A stretch of 64,000 bases of DNA from an uncultured Oligoflexia bacterium (GCA_913058265.1 CAJXPQ010000004.1:186001-250000); one strand, 5' to 3'; positions 8,291 through 17,032 are shown, counted from the first letter of the stretch. Translations and numbers: made by a program. Notes: a model not told the origin generated them from the sequence alone.

Positions 8291-9517
8291 ATGAAGGTTT
8301 TAACTATTTTATTAGCTTTTTCAACTGCCCTATATGCTGGTGTTCCACACTTACCATTAGATCTGACATTTGAAGAATCGCAAAATTTTTATCAATCCAT
8401 AAAGAATAATAAAGATAACTCATTTAAAGACCCTGCAGTAGCGGACGCTATTAGTGGTGGAGAAAAAATGAACTCATGGCTTAAACTTATAAATGAAGGT
8501 CGTACTGCAGGTAATGAAATACGCCTCACAAGTAAAGGTACTCAGCGAGGAATACCAATTGATAGACCTTCAAAGTATGGAGCGAAAACAATTAAGGCAC
8601 AGTTAGATAAAATTAAATTACAAATGCCAACAGTTATGAAAAATATCATCTACGGAAAGTCTACCATTGTCGCAACAGCGCTAGTAAGTGATGAGATCTT
8701 CATTAAGTGGGCACGATTGACTTCAAAGTCTTATCAGACAGCTGTTCGTTACACAGGTCTTTTAAAGAGGCGTTCACAATATGAAGCAAGGGCCGCACGT
8801 GATGTTCGTGGGTATTATAATTTAAAAGCCATTTCTGATCTTGATATATTCTTATCAAACCATAGAGCATTAAACGCTGAAGAAGCTAAAATTTTAAGGC
8901 TTAACTTAAAAGGTTTGTGTATAAACAATTTTGAATCTGATAGTAGATGTGAAAGTGAACTAAATAAAGCTTATAAAAAAAATGACCTGGTTACTTATAA
9001 GAAGAAATTTTGGTCTGGTGCGACTAGAAATTGGGATCGTTTTTTTAAGATTAGTGAGCCAAGAACTGATGTTAAATGGTCACAGAAAGCACCTGGTGTC
9101 ATGGAAGTAACTTTTAAAGACCCGAAGAATCCAGAGATTAGTAACTGGTTAAAAGATAACGTTGAAGACGAATTTAAGTGGACGGATGCAGGCTGGGCGC
9201 TTGAGATGAGATATGTCTCTGGTGGCTGGGGAACGGCTTATCTTGAATTTAAAAAGAATGTTACCCCACATGTGACTGGGGGCAATAAAATTGTTATGGA
9301 TGCCAATACAGATATTCAAGAATACGGTGTTCGTTGGACTATTCGCCATGAATACGGTCATATTTTAAGGCTTCCAGATTGTTACCATGAGTTTTATGAC
9401 AAGAATGAGAAGGTATTTGTAAATTATCAACTAGATACTACTGACCTTATGTGCTCGAGGGCAGGTAAGATGAATAAGCGAATATTTGAAGAATTAAAAA
9501 GAGTCTATCTTAAATAA
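8291..9517 (+). CDS. Exported zinc metalloprotease with HEYGH motif
   Basis: A signal peptide (MKVLTILLAFSTALYAG) starts a 408-residue protein whose C-terminal part has the zinc motif HEYGH (His353, Glu354, His357) followed by LRLPDCYHE, where His366 or a neighbouring acid could be the third ligand. About 30 residues later TTDLMCSRAG resembles a metzincin Met-turn. The first 300 residues match nothing recognised and may form a propeptide or substrate-binding region. GAGGAG lies just before the ATG, and a strong terminator follows the stop. It is a candidate secreted protease for digesting prey protein; the substrate is unknown. Confidence 0.7.
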   Translation: MKVLTILLAFSTALYAGVPHLPLDLTFEESQNFYQSIKNNKDNSFKDPAVADAISGGEKMNSWLKLINEGRTAGNEIRLTSKGTQRGIPIDRPSKYGAKTIKAQLDKIKLQMPTVMKNIIYGKSTIVATALVSDEIFIKWARLTSKSYQTAVRYTGLLKRRSQYEARAARDVRGYYNLKAISDLDIFLSNHRALNAEEAKILRLNLKGLCINNFESDSRCESELNKAYKKNDLVTYKKKFWSGATRNWDRFFKISEPRTDVKWSQKAPGVMEVTFKDPKNPEISNWLKDNVEDEFKWTDAGWALEMRYVSGGWGTAYLEFKKNVTPHVTGGNKIVMDANTDIQEYGVRWTIRHEYGHILRLPDCYHEFYDKNEKVFVNYQLDTTDLMCSRAGKMNKRIFEELKRVYLK

Positions 9518-9523
9518 TCAAAT

Positions 9524-9552
9524 TAGGGCCTTGCAAGGGCCCTTTTTTTTTG
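9524..9552 (+). terminator. Intrinsic terminator after the metalloprotease gene
   Basis: AGGGCC and GGCCCT form a 6-bp GC-rich stem around a 7-base loop, followed by nine or ten T residues. It begins 7 bases after the stop codon at 9517. The T-run ends only 13 bases before the ATG of the next gene, so that gene must be read through this terminator or have a promoter upstream of it. Confidence 0.9.
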
Positions 9553-9564
9553 TACACTCTATCC

Positions 9565-10014
9565 ATGAAAACATCCCACACACTTATAATACTTTCAGTT
9601 CTGGTCGTTACTGTACTTACGGTCGTTATTTATAACGCTTTTAATGCAAAAAGAGAGTTTGTCCTCCTTACTGCTGATAAGTTTGAGATATGTTATCTTC
9701 TCGATACAGGGTATCAGTATGAACTTAATGAGAAGGGATTTCGGTACTGGGGCGGTAAAAACTCTGGGAATGTTATTTTTAAGCAGGGAAGACTAAGCGC
9801 TGACGTTCTACCCATCGAAAACAATGGAATGAATGCAGGCTATAGAAAGCTAATTAACAAACGAATCTTTGAGTATGAAATTGGTGCAGATTATCTGATA
9901 AAGGATACCTTTGTGAATGCAGGACGAATGCCTGTGAACTTGGTTCCTTACTATAAAGTTTGTGATAAATTGAAAGCGAAATTTAAAAAACATTTACCTA
10001 TATTTGGAGACTAA
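9565..10014 (+). CDS. Membrane-anchored hypothetical protein, 149 aa
   Basis: The product begins MKTSHTLIILSVLVVTVLTVVIY, an uncleaved signal anchor, and then has about 125 periplasmic residues with two cysteines (FEICYLL and YKVCDKL) that could pair. No domain is recognised. No Shine-Dalgarno is seen, since the region before the ATG is the T-run of a terminator plus 12 bases; an in-frame TTG at 9550 lies inside the T-run and is less likely. It is followed with one base between stop and start by the cyclophilin gene, so the two are probably coupled. Confidence 0.65.
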   Translation: MKTSHTLIILSVLVVTVLTVVIYNAFNAKREFVLLTADKFEICYLLDTGYQYELNEKGFRYWGGKNSGNVIFKQGRLSADVLPIENNGMNAGYRKLINKRIFEYEIGADYLIKDTFVNAGRMPVNLVPYYKVCDKLKAKFKKHLPIFGD

Positions 10015-10015
10015 T

Positions 10016-10576
10016 ATGAAATCAATTATTTTATTTTTAATATTAACAATGAGTATAAATTTTAGTTATGGAGCAAAGAAAATGACAAAAGTATTAATGA
10101 AAACAAATAAGGGTGACGTTGAAATCGAGCTAAACGCTGAGAAAGCACCTATCTCTGTTAAAAACTTTCTTAGTTATGTAGAAAAAAAATTCTATGATGG
10201 ATTAATCTTTCATAGAGTTATTCCTACTTTTATGATTCAAGGAGGAGGCTTTGACTCTTCAATGACTCAGAAAGCACCAGATGCACCAATTAAGAATGAA
10301 GCTAATAATGGTCTTTCAAACTTAAATGGAACACTTGCAATGGCAAGAACGAATGTTACTGACTCAGCAACTTCACAATTCTTTATCAATGTTAAAGACA
10401 ATACATTTCTTGATTATCAAAGTGATGCTAACTATGGTTATGCTGTTTTTGGTAGCGTAACTAAGGGCATGGACGTAGTTAATACAATTAAGGCAGTTTC
10501 TACAACAAATACTGGTGGACATGGTGATGTTCCAGTTGAAGCCGTTGTTATTGAATCAATTAGAGTGATTGAGTAA
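10016..10576 (+). CDS. Exported cyclophilin-type peptidyl-prolyl isomerase
   Basis: A signal peptide (about residues 1-22) precedes a compact bacterial cyclophilin domain. Hallmarks are GLIFHRVIPTFMIQGG with the catalytic Arg, LAMARTNVTDSATSQFFIN for the substrate pocket, and the YAVFGSVTKGMDVV strand. The length of 186 residues fits PpiA/PpiB-type enzymes. It should catalyse cis-trans proline isomerisation in the periplasm and so help fold exported proteins. GGAGA is 6 bases before the ATG at 10016, which decides the start over the TTG at 10004. Its neighbours are a membrane-anchored protein and a receiver-only regulator. Confidence 0.9.
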   Translation: MKSIILFLILTMSINFSYGAKKMTKVLMKTNKGDVEIELNAEKAPISVKNFLSYVEKKFYDGLIFHRVIPTFMIQGGGFDSSMTQKAPDAPIKNEANNGLSNLNGTLAMARTNVTDSATSQFFINVKDNTFLDYQSDANYGYAVFGSVTKGMDVVNTIKAVSTTNTGGHGDVPVEAVVIESIRVIE

Positions 10577-10581
10577 GATAA

Positions 10582-10893
10582 GTGATCATTCTTATTGATA
10601 ATGACTTATTAATTAGAAAAAGTTGGGAGATGGCCGCTATTCAGGCCTCTCTTAATATCATGACCTTCGGAAATGTCTCTGATTTTTTAATAGTATCCGG
10701 TGATTTCCAAAAGTCATCTACTAAAATATTTATTGATTACGAGTTGGATGATGGACTCTTCGGGACTATTGAGGCCGAAAAGATCTATCTTGAAGGTTTT
10801 GAAGACATTACCCTCGCTACTGGACATCAAGCTGACTCTCTCAATATCCCTTCCTATATTAAAAACGTCATTGGAAAGCGACCTCAGTTCTAA
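10582..10893 (+). CDS. Receiver-only response-regulator-like protein, 103 aa
   Basis: The protein starts with GTG five bases after the cyclophilin stop. The opening IILIDNDLLIRKSW matches beta1 of CheY-like receivers, with acidic Asp6 and Asp8, and Asp52 in KIFIDYELDDG is in place to be the phosphoacceptor. LATGH supplies the conserved Thr and GKRP the conserved Lys near the C-terminus. At 103 residues it is slightly short, with no output domain. It may be a phosphate sink or protein-binding switch. No histidine kinase gene is near, so its partner is unknown. Confidence 0.65.
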   Translation: MIILIDNDLLIRKSWEMAAIQASLNIMTFGNVSDFLIVSGDFQKSSTKIFIDYELDDGLFGTIEAEKIYLEGFEDITLATGHQADSLNIPSYIKNVIGKRPQF

Positions 10894-10897
10894 ATCA

Positions 10898-10912
10898 CTG
10901 TAATTATTACAG
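10898..10912. repeat. 15-bp perfect palindrome between the receiver gene and ygiQ
   Basis: CTGTAATTATTACAG reads the same on both strands apart from its centre base (7-1-7). It lies 5 bases after the receiver stop and 53 bases before the ygiQ start. No T-run follows, so it is not a normal terminator; it could be an operator or a minor RNA hairpin. Confidence 0.5.
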
Positions 10913-10964
10913 GCATCTTTAATAATAATAAGTTAAGTTTTTAACGATGTGCTAAGTCATATCT

Positions 10965-12800
10965 ATGAAAGATTTAAAAGAAACTCCTATAACGGCCTGG
11001 CTTCCTACAACTATGAAAGAGGCACGAAAGCGTGGATGGGAAGATTTTGATATTGTTCTTGTTACAGGTGATGCCTATGTTGATCACCCCGCATTTGGTT
11101 CTGCTGTTATCGGACGTATCTGTGAGAGCTATGGTCTTAAAGTTGCGATTATTTCTCAGCCTAATTGGCAGGATGACTTGCGTGACTTTAAAAAGTTTGG
11201 TGCTCCAAAGCTCTTTTTTGGTGTGACATCGGGTAATATGGATTCAATGGTTAATAAGTATACAGCAGGTAAGAGAATGCGCTCAACTGATGCCTATACA
11301 CCAGGTGGTGATACTAATTTTAGACCAGATTATGCTGCTACAGAGTATACAAAAATTCTCAAAGATTTATATCCAGATACTCCGGTTCTTTTGGGAGGAA
11401 TTGAGGCATCCCTTAGGCGTGTGACTCATTACGATTACTGGAAAGATCAATTGATGCCAAATATTTTATCAAGCTCTGGCGCAGATATGTTGATTTATGG
11501 AATGGGTGAGCAACCTCTAAGAGATATTGTAGAGCTAATGAAAAAAGGTGTTCCATTCTCATCTTTAAAAACGATTCCTCAGACTGCCTTTCTACAACAG
11601 AGAGACACTCCTCTTCCTAAGAATAAGAAATGGGAGAACAAGGCACTCTTCTCACATGAAGATTGTAAGAGCGATAAACTTAAGTTTGCTAAGAATTTTA
11701 AACAAGTTGAGATTGAATCAAATAAGCAATTTGCAAATAGGTTAGTTCAAGATATTGAAGATGAATCTCTTGTGATTAATCCTCCGTATAGAGTTATGAC
11801 GGAAAAGGAGATTGATAACTCTTTTGATTTACCTTTCACTAGACTTCCACATCCAAAATATAAAAACAGAGGTAAAATTCCTGCTTTTGAGATGATTAAA
11901 TTCTCAGTCAATATGCATCGAGGTTGTTTTGGCGGTTGTAGTTTTTGTACTATCTCTGCTCATCAAGGAAAACTTATTGCAAGTAGATCTCAAGAATCTA
12001 TTATGAAGGAAGTTGATGCCATCACTAAGATGCCTGACTTTAAGGGATATCTTTCTGATCTCGGTGGACCTTCTGCAAATATGTATCAGATGAAAGGCAT
12101 TAAACAAGATATCTGTGATAGGTGTTCAGCACCAAGTTGTATCTTTCCTTCAATCTGTGGAAATCTTGACACAAATCCACTTCAAATGATTGAGATTTAT
12201 AAGCAAGTAAATCAGCACCCTGATATTAAGAAAGCCTTTGTGAGTTCAGGACTTCGCTACGACTTAATGTTTGATAAAAGATCGAAACACAAAAAAGAAG
12301 ACGAGGAGTATGTTGAACAATTGGTTACTCATCATGTATCAGGTAGACTGAAAGTTGCTCCTGAACACACTGAGGACCGCGTTCTTAATCTCATGCGAAA
12401 ACCAAAATTTGAACTATTTAATACTTTTAAAGAAAAATTTGAAGAAATATGTGTTCGGAAGGGACTTAAGCAAGAAATCATTCCTTATTTTATATCTAGT
12501 CATCCTGCCTGTGAGCCAGAAGATATGGCAGCACTTGCAGCGAAGACAAAAAAATTAGGGTATAAATTAGAACAGGTGCAAGACTTTACTCCGACACCTA
12601 TGACACTTGCGACAGTGATCTATTACTCTGGCTATCATCCGTATCACCTAAAAAAAGTTAAAACTGCAATTAGTTATAATGATAAATCTAAGCAAAGACA
12701 GTTTTTCTTTTGGTACAAAGCTGAGAATAAAAATCATATAAAAAACTATCTTGCGAAAATCAATCGAACGGATATTTCTACAGATCTTTACGGGCAATAA
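10965..12800 (+). CDS. ygiQ: YgiQ-family radical SAM protein
   Basis: The 611-residue protein matches the YgiQ family (UPF0313) along its length. The N-terminal part begins with TAWLPTTMKEARKRGW and includes a cobalamin-binding-like region with GGIEASLRR. The radical SAM cluster motif is GCFGGCSFCTISAHQG (Cys-x3-Cys-x2-Cys), about residue 325, followed by a second cysteine group ICDRCSAPSCIFPSICGN, which may bind another cluster. The family reaction is not established. The ATG at 10965 gives the family's usual N-terminus. A minus-strand terminator for the following convergent gene lies just after its stop. Confidence 0.9.
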   Translation: MKDLKETPITAWLPTTMKEARKRGWEDFDIVLVTGDAYVDHPAFGSAVIGRICESYGLKVAIISQPNWQDDLRDFKKFGAPKLFFGVTSGNMDSMVNKYTAGKRMRSTDAYTPGGDTNFRPDYAATEYTKILKDLYPDTPVLLGGIEASLRRVTHYDYWKDQLMPNILSSSGADMLIYGMGEQPLRDIVELMKKGVPFSSLKTIPQTAFLQQRDTPLPKNKKWENKALFSHEDCKSDKLKFAKNFKQVEIESNKQFANRLVQDIEDESLVINPPYRVMTEKEIDNSFDLPFTRLPHPKYKNRGKIPAFEMIKFSVNMHRGCFGGCSFCTISAHQGKLIASRSQESIMKEVDAITKMPDFKGYLSDLGGPSANMYQMKGIKQDICDRCSAPSCIFPSICGNLDTNPLQMIEIYKQVNQHPDIKKAFVSSGLRYDLMFDKRSKHKKEDEEYVEQLVTHHVSGRLKVAPEHTEDRVLNLMRKPKFELFNTFKEKFEEICVRKGLKQEIIPYFISSHPACEPEDMAALAAKTKKLGYKLEQVQDFTPTPMTLATVIYYSGYHPYHLKKVKTAISYNDKSKQRQFFFWYKAENKNHIKNYLAKINRTDISTDLYGQ

Positions 12801-12826
12801 AAAAGGCCACGCAAAATGCATGGCCT
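12799..12826 (-). terminator. Intrinsic terminator of the 12852-13634 gene
   Basis: On the minus strand AGGCCATGC pairs with GCGTGGCCT over 9 bp (one G-U pair) around the loop ATTTT, followed by a T-run (plus-strand A-run 12799-12804) that touches the ygiQ stop codon. On the plus strand the hairpin is followed by GGAGAG, so it should act mainly on the minus strand. Confidence 0.85.
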
Positions 12827-12851
12827 GGAGAGAAAGATTTGAAAGAAGAGA

Positions 12852-13634
12852 TTAGTTAGCAAGTTTAATTGCTAGTTTCCCTCTACTTCCAAATAAACTA
12901 TTTGTTGCTGCTGTAACTTTTATATTTTGAATTGGCTTCAAGAGTGCTCTTCTAAGTGCAAAGTTTTTTGTTCGACCCTGCTTAAGTTTACCATTTAGCT
13001 CATCGACTATAATCTCTTGTCCATCCATATATTTAATCTTTACTTCTGTAATACGTACTTTACCTTTTGTTCCTACAAGCTGAATACCTTTAACAATACC
13101 TCTAGCTCTTACTTTTTCTGTGCTCCCTAAAACTTTTCCAGCTTTAAATTCAGCGACTTGTGTGAGTTGTAGGTTTCTAAGGTTCTCGTAATCATATTGT
13201 ACTTGTTTTTTTAGTGAGACACTTACTTTGTTGACCTTAATTTTGCCTCTCGTAAGAATTCTCCAAGGACCTTGAGATGCCCCTCTGTGAGAGTAAGGAG
13301 CATTTAGAGTCACAGTACTGAATCCGCTGTAGTCTGATTCAAAGTTCTCTTCAATTCCAGGAACTGTTTGTGAGAGTGAACTTCTACGATTAACTTCAAG
13401 TGTTGCTTCTGCCATTCCGTGCTTAGACTTAGCACTAAGCACAACTTTAGAAAGCTTATAGCCTTGTAGATCCGCTCTTGACCCTAGTTCTCTAACGACC
13501 ATTCTTTTTAGAGGTAGTTGCTCATGACCTCTAAGTAGAGTTGAGTGCATATTGATATCAACCTTCTGTGTTAGTGCATGTGCACTTGTTGATAGTAGTG
13601 TGATAAGTGTTGCAGTTGTAAGTACAGTTTTCAT
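12852..13634 (-). CDS. Exported protein of unknown function, 260 aa
   Basis: A signal peptide (MKTVLTTATLITLLSTSAHA) is followed by a basic, beta-rich mature protein with no cysteines and repeated short motifs such as KVRITEVKIKYMDG and RGIVKGIQLVGTKG. It looks like a beta-sandwich but no family is recognised. GGGGAAG is 5 bases before the ATG. A good intrinsic terminator follows, so it is probably monocistronic. An 8-bp inverted repeat lies 25 bases upstream of its start. Confidence 0.7.
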   Translation of the reverse strand: MKTVLTTATLITLLSTSAHALTQKVDINMHSTLLRGHEQLPLKRMVVRELGSRADLQGYKLSKVVLSAKSKHGMAEATLEVNRRSSLSQTVPGIEENFESDYSGFSTVTLNAPYSHRGASQGPWRILTRGKIKVNKVSVSLKKQVQYDYENLRNLQLTQVAEFKAGKVLGSTEKVRARGIVKGIQLVGTKGKVRITEVKIKYMDGQEIIVDELNGKLKQGRTKNFALRRALLKPIQNIKVTAATNSLFGSRGKLAIKLAN

Positions 13635-13658
13635 AATCTTCCCCTAAAAGTTTATTAT

Positions 13659-13688
13659 GGATTAGTGTCGTTCTGACAAAACTAATCC
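13659..13688 (-). promoter_or_regulatory. Inverted repeat in the leader or promoter of the 12852-13634 gene
   Basis: GGATTAGT and ACTAATCC are perfect 8-bp inverted arms separated by 14 bases that themselves contain GTC and GAC able to pair. The element ends 25 bases before the minus-strand ATG at 13634. No T-run follows. It could be an operator or an RNA leader hairpin. Confidence 0.45.
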
Positions 13689-13856
13689 TAAGTTTGTGCT
13701 GTATATACTTATATGAGCAATTAGCGTGCCAAAAAATAAGGCGATATTGGTGTTATATGAGTGATTTTGCGCACCTTGCGCGGCGTTAATGGGGTCAATG
13801 TTTCACTTATTATTGAATTCACTTTGCACCCTTATACTCTTTCTATATAAAGACTC

Positions 13857-15002
13857 ATGCTTTCAAGAATATCATTATTATTTCTTCTCTCAGTTCTTGC
13901 CTTTACATCTATAAGTCTTGTTAGGGCGGATGAAGTCATTGTTGCTGATGGATTATTCCAGCAATGGGATCTTCGCGGTGCGGACGGACATAATGGTGTG
14001 GATGGTAAGAATGCTTATGCTCCAGACTGTTCTGGCATAAATATTCTCGCCGGTCGAGATGGTGAAGATGGTAGTGATGGAGAAGAGGGTCGTCATGGAG
14101 CTGATGCTTTTATACTCTTCGATAATTACAAAGATTTAAAAAAAATCACAATTAATCAGGCCGGTGGAGTTGGTGGTAGTCCTGGTCGAGGTGGAGAAGG
14201 CTCTCACGGCTGTAATGGTGGGGAACCTGGTCTAGTAGGACATTCCGGTAGTCCTGGTGGAGATGGTGACTTTGGCCGCATACATTTAATTGATTCAAGC
14301 ACTCCTTTTGTTAAAGATGATCTCTCAACTGTTCTTGTTCTTGGTGAGTTCAAAAATAAACCAATTATATTTCATAAAAATTATTGGCATAAAATAGACG
14401 GTGCTAAAGATTTATTTGCACAAGACTCTAATATTAAAGACCAATATTATACTCTTGATCATCACTCTGAAGTGAAGGTCGTTTTAAAGTGGGAGAGTGA
14501 ACTTCCCATTTACGACTTTTATGAAACCAAGCTTGGTATCGCACTTCAAGGTGATAAGGTTGTTCTTAATAGTATTTCAGGTGCTATTTTTAATTATGTA
14601 ATTTGCTACGAGTCTGATCAAGTTGTTATTGAGATCAGAACTGTCATTTATGAGTATCATTTTAAAAATTTAAGACTTGGTAAAATGCGATCAAGTGGTG
14701 AAAGTTTAAACTTAGAAGTTAAAGAAAAGTACACTCCCACAATTAATATTGAAACGAGTTTCATTGTTACATTATTCGAAATGGATGAAGTTAACCAAAA
14801 AGAAAAAATTATAGGTTATTATAGTATCCCAGAAAGTCTTGTAAAGAAGAGGGGGAAGTCATTTTTTATCGAAATCGGTAGACTAAATTTTCCTTATAAG
14901 TATAAGAAGCTTGGAGCAAAGTTAAAAGTTCATGTTTCTGTTTACCGTAAATCAGGCGGACAGAACCGAATAATCAGTCTTCGAGGACTATTTAAAATAT
15001 AA
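13857..15002 (+). CDS. Exported protein with collagen-like glycine-rich segment, 381 aa
   Basis: The signal peptide (SLLFLLSVLAFTSISLVRA) is followed by two glycine-rich blocks, about residues 40-82 and 100-138, with G-x-x triplets such as DGEDGSDGEEGRHG and GGSPGRGGEGSHG. The remaining 240 residues are a beta-rich C-terminal region with no recognised domain. Gly-x-x blocks of this kind occur in bacterial surface proteins and may form a fibrous or loop-rich structure; the triplets are too broken for a long perfect collagen helix. No Shine-Dalgarno is obvious. TTGCAC and TATAAA with a 16-base spacer would place the RNA start at about the ATG, so the message may be nearly leaderless. Confidence 0.65.
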   Translation: MLSRISLLFLLSVLAFTSISLVRADEVIVADGLFQQWDLRGADGHNGVDGKNAYAPDCSGINILAGRDGEDGSDGEEGRHGADAFILFDNYKDLKKITINQAGGVGGSPGRGGEGSHGCNGGEPGLVGHSGSPGGDGDFGRIHLIDSSTPFVKDDLSTVLVLGEFKNKPIIFHKNYWHKIDGAKDLFAQDSNIKDQYYTLDHHSEVKVVLKWESELPIYDFYETKLGIALQGDKVVLNSISGAIFNYVICYESDQVVIEIRTVIYEYHFKNLRLGKMRSSGESLNLEVKEKYTPTINIETSFIVTLFEMDEVNQKEKIIGYYSIPESLVKKRGKSFFIEIGRLNFPYKYKKLGAKLKVHVSVYRKSGGQNRIISLRGLFKI

Positions 15003-15003
15003 G

Positions 15004-16950
15004 CTAAACTTCTTTTTCCGAAAGATCTGACCACTCACTCATCAAGTTCTCAAGTTTAGTTTCATGTTCTTGGTATTTTGCATTTAATTTTTCTAGATCT
15101 TTCGCAGGGGAGCTTGCATAATCAAAAGAAGATAACTTAAGCTTAACTTTTTCAATTTTTTCTTCAAGACTCGCAATATCACCTTCAATTTCTTTCCAGC
15201 GGAGTTTTTCTTTATAAGACATTAATTCTTTCTTAGACTCGCTCTTTTCAGGAGCTGGTAGTGGAGTCTCTTGAGTGATTTTTGATCCTTTAAGCTTTTT
15301 TTCCATTTCTAATGCATGTAAGTAGGGAGCAACCTGTGAATAACCACCTTCGAACTCTTCAATATCTTTATCATGTAAAAGCCATGTTTTTTTACAGATA
15401 TTATCTAGAAATGCCCGGTCATGACCTATTATAAGAACAGCAGCTTTGTAGTCTGCAAGTTCATTTTCTAAGATTTCAATAGTTTCAATATCAAGGTCAT
15501 TGGTCGGTTCATCAAATACCCAAAGGTCTGCACTTTGTTTCATAAATATCGCCAGTTGAAGTCTGTTCTTTTCTCCACCAGAAAGAGTATGAATGGGGCG
15601 TACGATTTGATCTCTTGGAAAGAGGAATTCCTCAAGGTATGAGCTAACATGTTTTCTCTCACCGTTATCAAAGTGGACAAAGTCCTGTCCTTCTCCAACA
15701 ACTTCAAATGGTGTCTTATCGAGTTCTAGGCTCTCTCGTTTTTGATCGAAGACTACAACTTTTAATTCATCAATAGCTGTTCTCTTACCCTTAGCAATGG
15801 CAATCTGCCCTGCAAGTAATTTTATGAGTGTGGATTTACCTGCGCCGTTTGGACCTATGAGTGCAATTTTATCACCCTTACAAAGTGAGATTGATAAGTC
15901 ATTAAAAAGAACATCATTTTCAAAACCAAATTTAACGTTTTCTAATTCAACCATCTTCTTAGACTTTCGACCAGTATGAGTTAAGTTTAATGAAACAGTT
16001 CTTCTTGATTTATCTTTTAGCGCTTGGATATCAGTATTAATATTATTAAAGCCTTCTACTCTTTTCTTTGACCTTGTACCTCTGGCCTTTACACCTTGTC
16101 TCATCCAAGCTAACTCTCTTCGATGTCTATTTTGTAATTTATCTAAATGCTTTTCGCGCTCTTTTTCTCTCTCAATTATGTACTCTAGGTACTGAAGGTA
16201 GGTGCCTTTGAAGCTATTAATATCTCCACGCTCAATATGTATGATTCTATTTGTCACATGGTTTAGTAGGTACCTGTCATGACTGATAATCATATAGGTT
16301 TTATTTGAACTATTGAGTTCATCTTCAAAGCGCTCAATTGTTTCAATATCTAGATGATTGGTAGGCTCATCCCATAGAATGAGTAGTGCTGGAGTAGAAA
16401 GGCCAATACTTAATGCCATCTTTCTTTGTTCCCCACCACTTAGTCTGATCACAGGTACATCTTTTTCAGATAGGTCAAAATAACTTAAGTAGCTAAGGTA
16501 AGAACTCTCTATTGACCATCCGCCTAGTGACTCAAATTCTTCTAAAAGTTGTTGTTGCTGTTCAAGTAATTTTTCATTCTCATACTCTTCAACCAATCTT
16601 TCAGATAAGACTTCTAGCTTTTTATGTACTTCATATAATTCTGGGTAAAATGAAAGGTAAAAATTATTTATACTGAGTTCAGGGTAAGACTCTACATCGA
16701 GTTCTTGTGGAATTAAGAATGGTTTGAATTTTTCTTTGTTTTTATCGAAAACAAATGATGGCGTAGAAATATCTGGAGTGACCTTATCAACGAGGATGTT
16801 AAATAGGGTGGATTTACCGTACCCATTTAAACCGATAAGACCGATTTGATCTCCCTCATTGATGGTTATCTTAGTATCTTTAAAGATTGTTTTCTGACCG
16901 AAGGCCAGATTAATATTTTGTAGGTTGCATATAATACTCATGAGAGACAT
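15004..16950 (-). CDS. uup: ABC-F ATPase, Uup type
   Basis: Two ABC ATPase domains lie in one chain without membrane segments. The first has Walker A GLNGYGKST (about residue 42), signature LSGGEQRKMAL and Walker B LLILWDEPTNHLD; the second has GPNGAGKST (about residue 360), LSGGEKNRLQL and DLWVFDEPTNDLD. A linker rich in Arg and Glu separates them, and a C-terminal coiled coil (about residues 570-645) is typical of Uup. ABC-F proteins bind the ribosomal E site or, for Uup, branched DNA and ribosomes. The start may be the ATG at 16950 or the one at 16941; no ribosome site decides. The gene is convergent with the collagen-like gene. Confidence 0.85.
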   Translation of the reverse strand: MSLMSIICNLQNINLAFGQKTIFKDTKITINEGDQIGLIGLNGYGKSTLFNILVDKVTPDISTPSFVFDKNKEKFKPFLIPQELDVESYPELSINNFYLSFYPELYEVHKKLEVLSERLVEEYENEKLLEQQQQLLEEFESLGGWSIESSYLSYLSYFDLSEKDVPVIRLSGGEQRKMALSIGLSTPALLILWDEPTNHLDIETIERFEDELNSSNKTYMIISHDRYLLNHVTNRIIHIERGDINSFKGTYLQYLEYIIEREKEREKHLDKLQNRHRRELAWMRQGVKARGTRSKKRVEGFNNINTDIQALKDKSRRTVSLNLTHTGRKSKKMVELENVKFGFENDVLFNDLSISLCKGDKIALIGPNGAGKSTLIKLLAGQIAIAKGKRTAIDELKVVVFDQKRESLELDKTPFEVVGEGQDFVHFDNGERKHVSSYLEEFLFPRDQIVRPIHTLSGGEKNRLQLAIFMKQSADLWVFDEPTNDLDIETIEILENELADYKAAVLIIGHDRAFLDNICKKTWLLHDKDIEEFEGGYSQVAPYLHALEMEKKLKGSKITQETPLPAPEKSESKKELMSYKEKLRWKEIEGDIASLEEKIEKVKLKLSSFDYASSPAKDLEKLNAKYQEHETKLENLMSEWSDLSEKEV

Positions 16951-16985
16951 TTAAGCAGATTTTGAATTAAATGACTAATGATTGG

Positions 16986-17015
16986 TTGCTTTATATACGC
17001 GTTATTCGCTATAAT
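16986..17015 (+). promoter_or_regulatory. Candidate sigma70 promoter for the GreA/GreB-like gene
   Basis: TTGCTT (16986-16991) and a perfect TATAAT (17010-17015) are separated by 18 bases in the divergent gap between the ABC-F and Gre-like genes. The predicted RNA start is about 10 bases upstream of the GAGG ribosome site. Confidence 0.55.
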
Positions 17016-17032
17016 TACTCCAGAGGATATTT

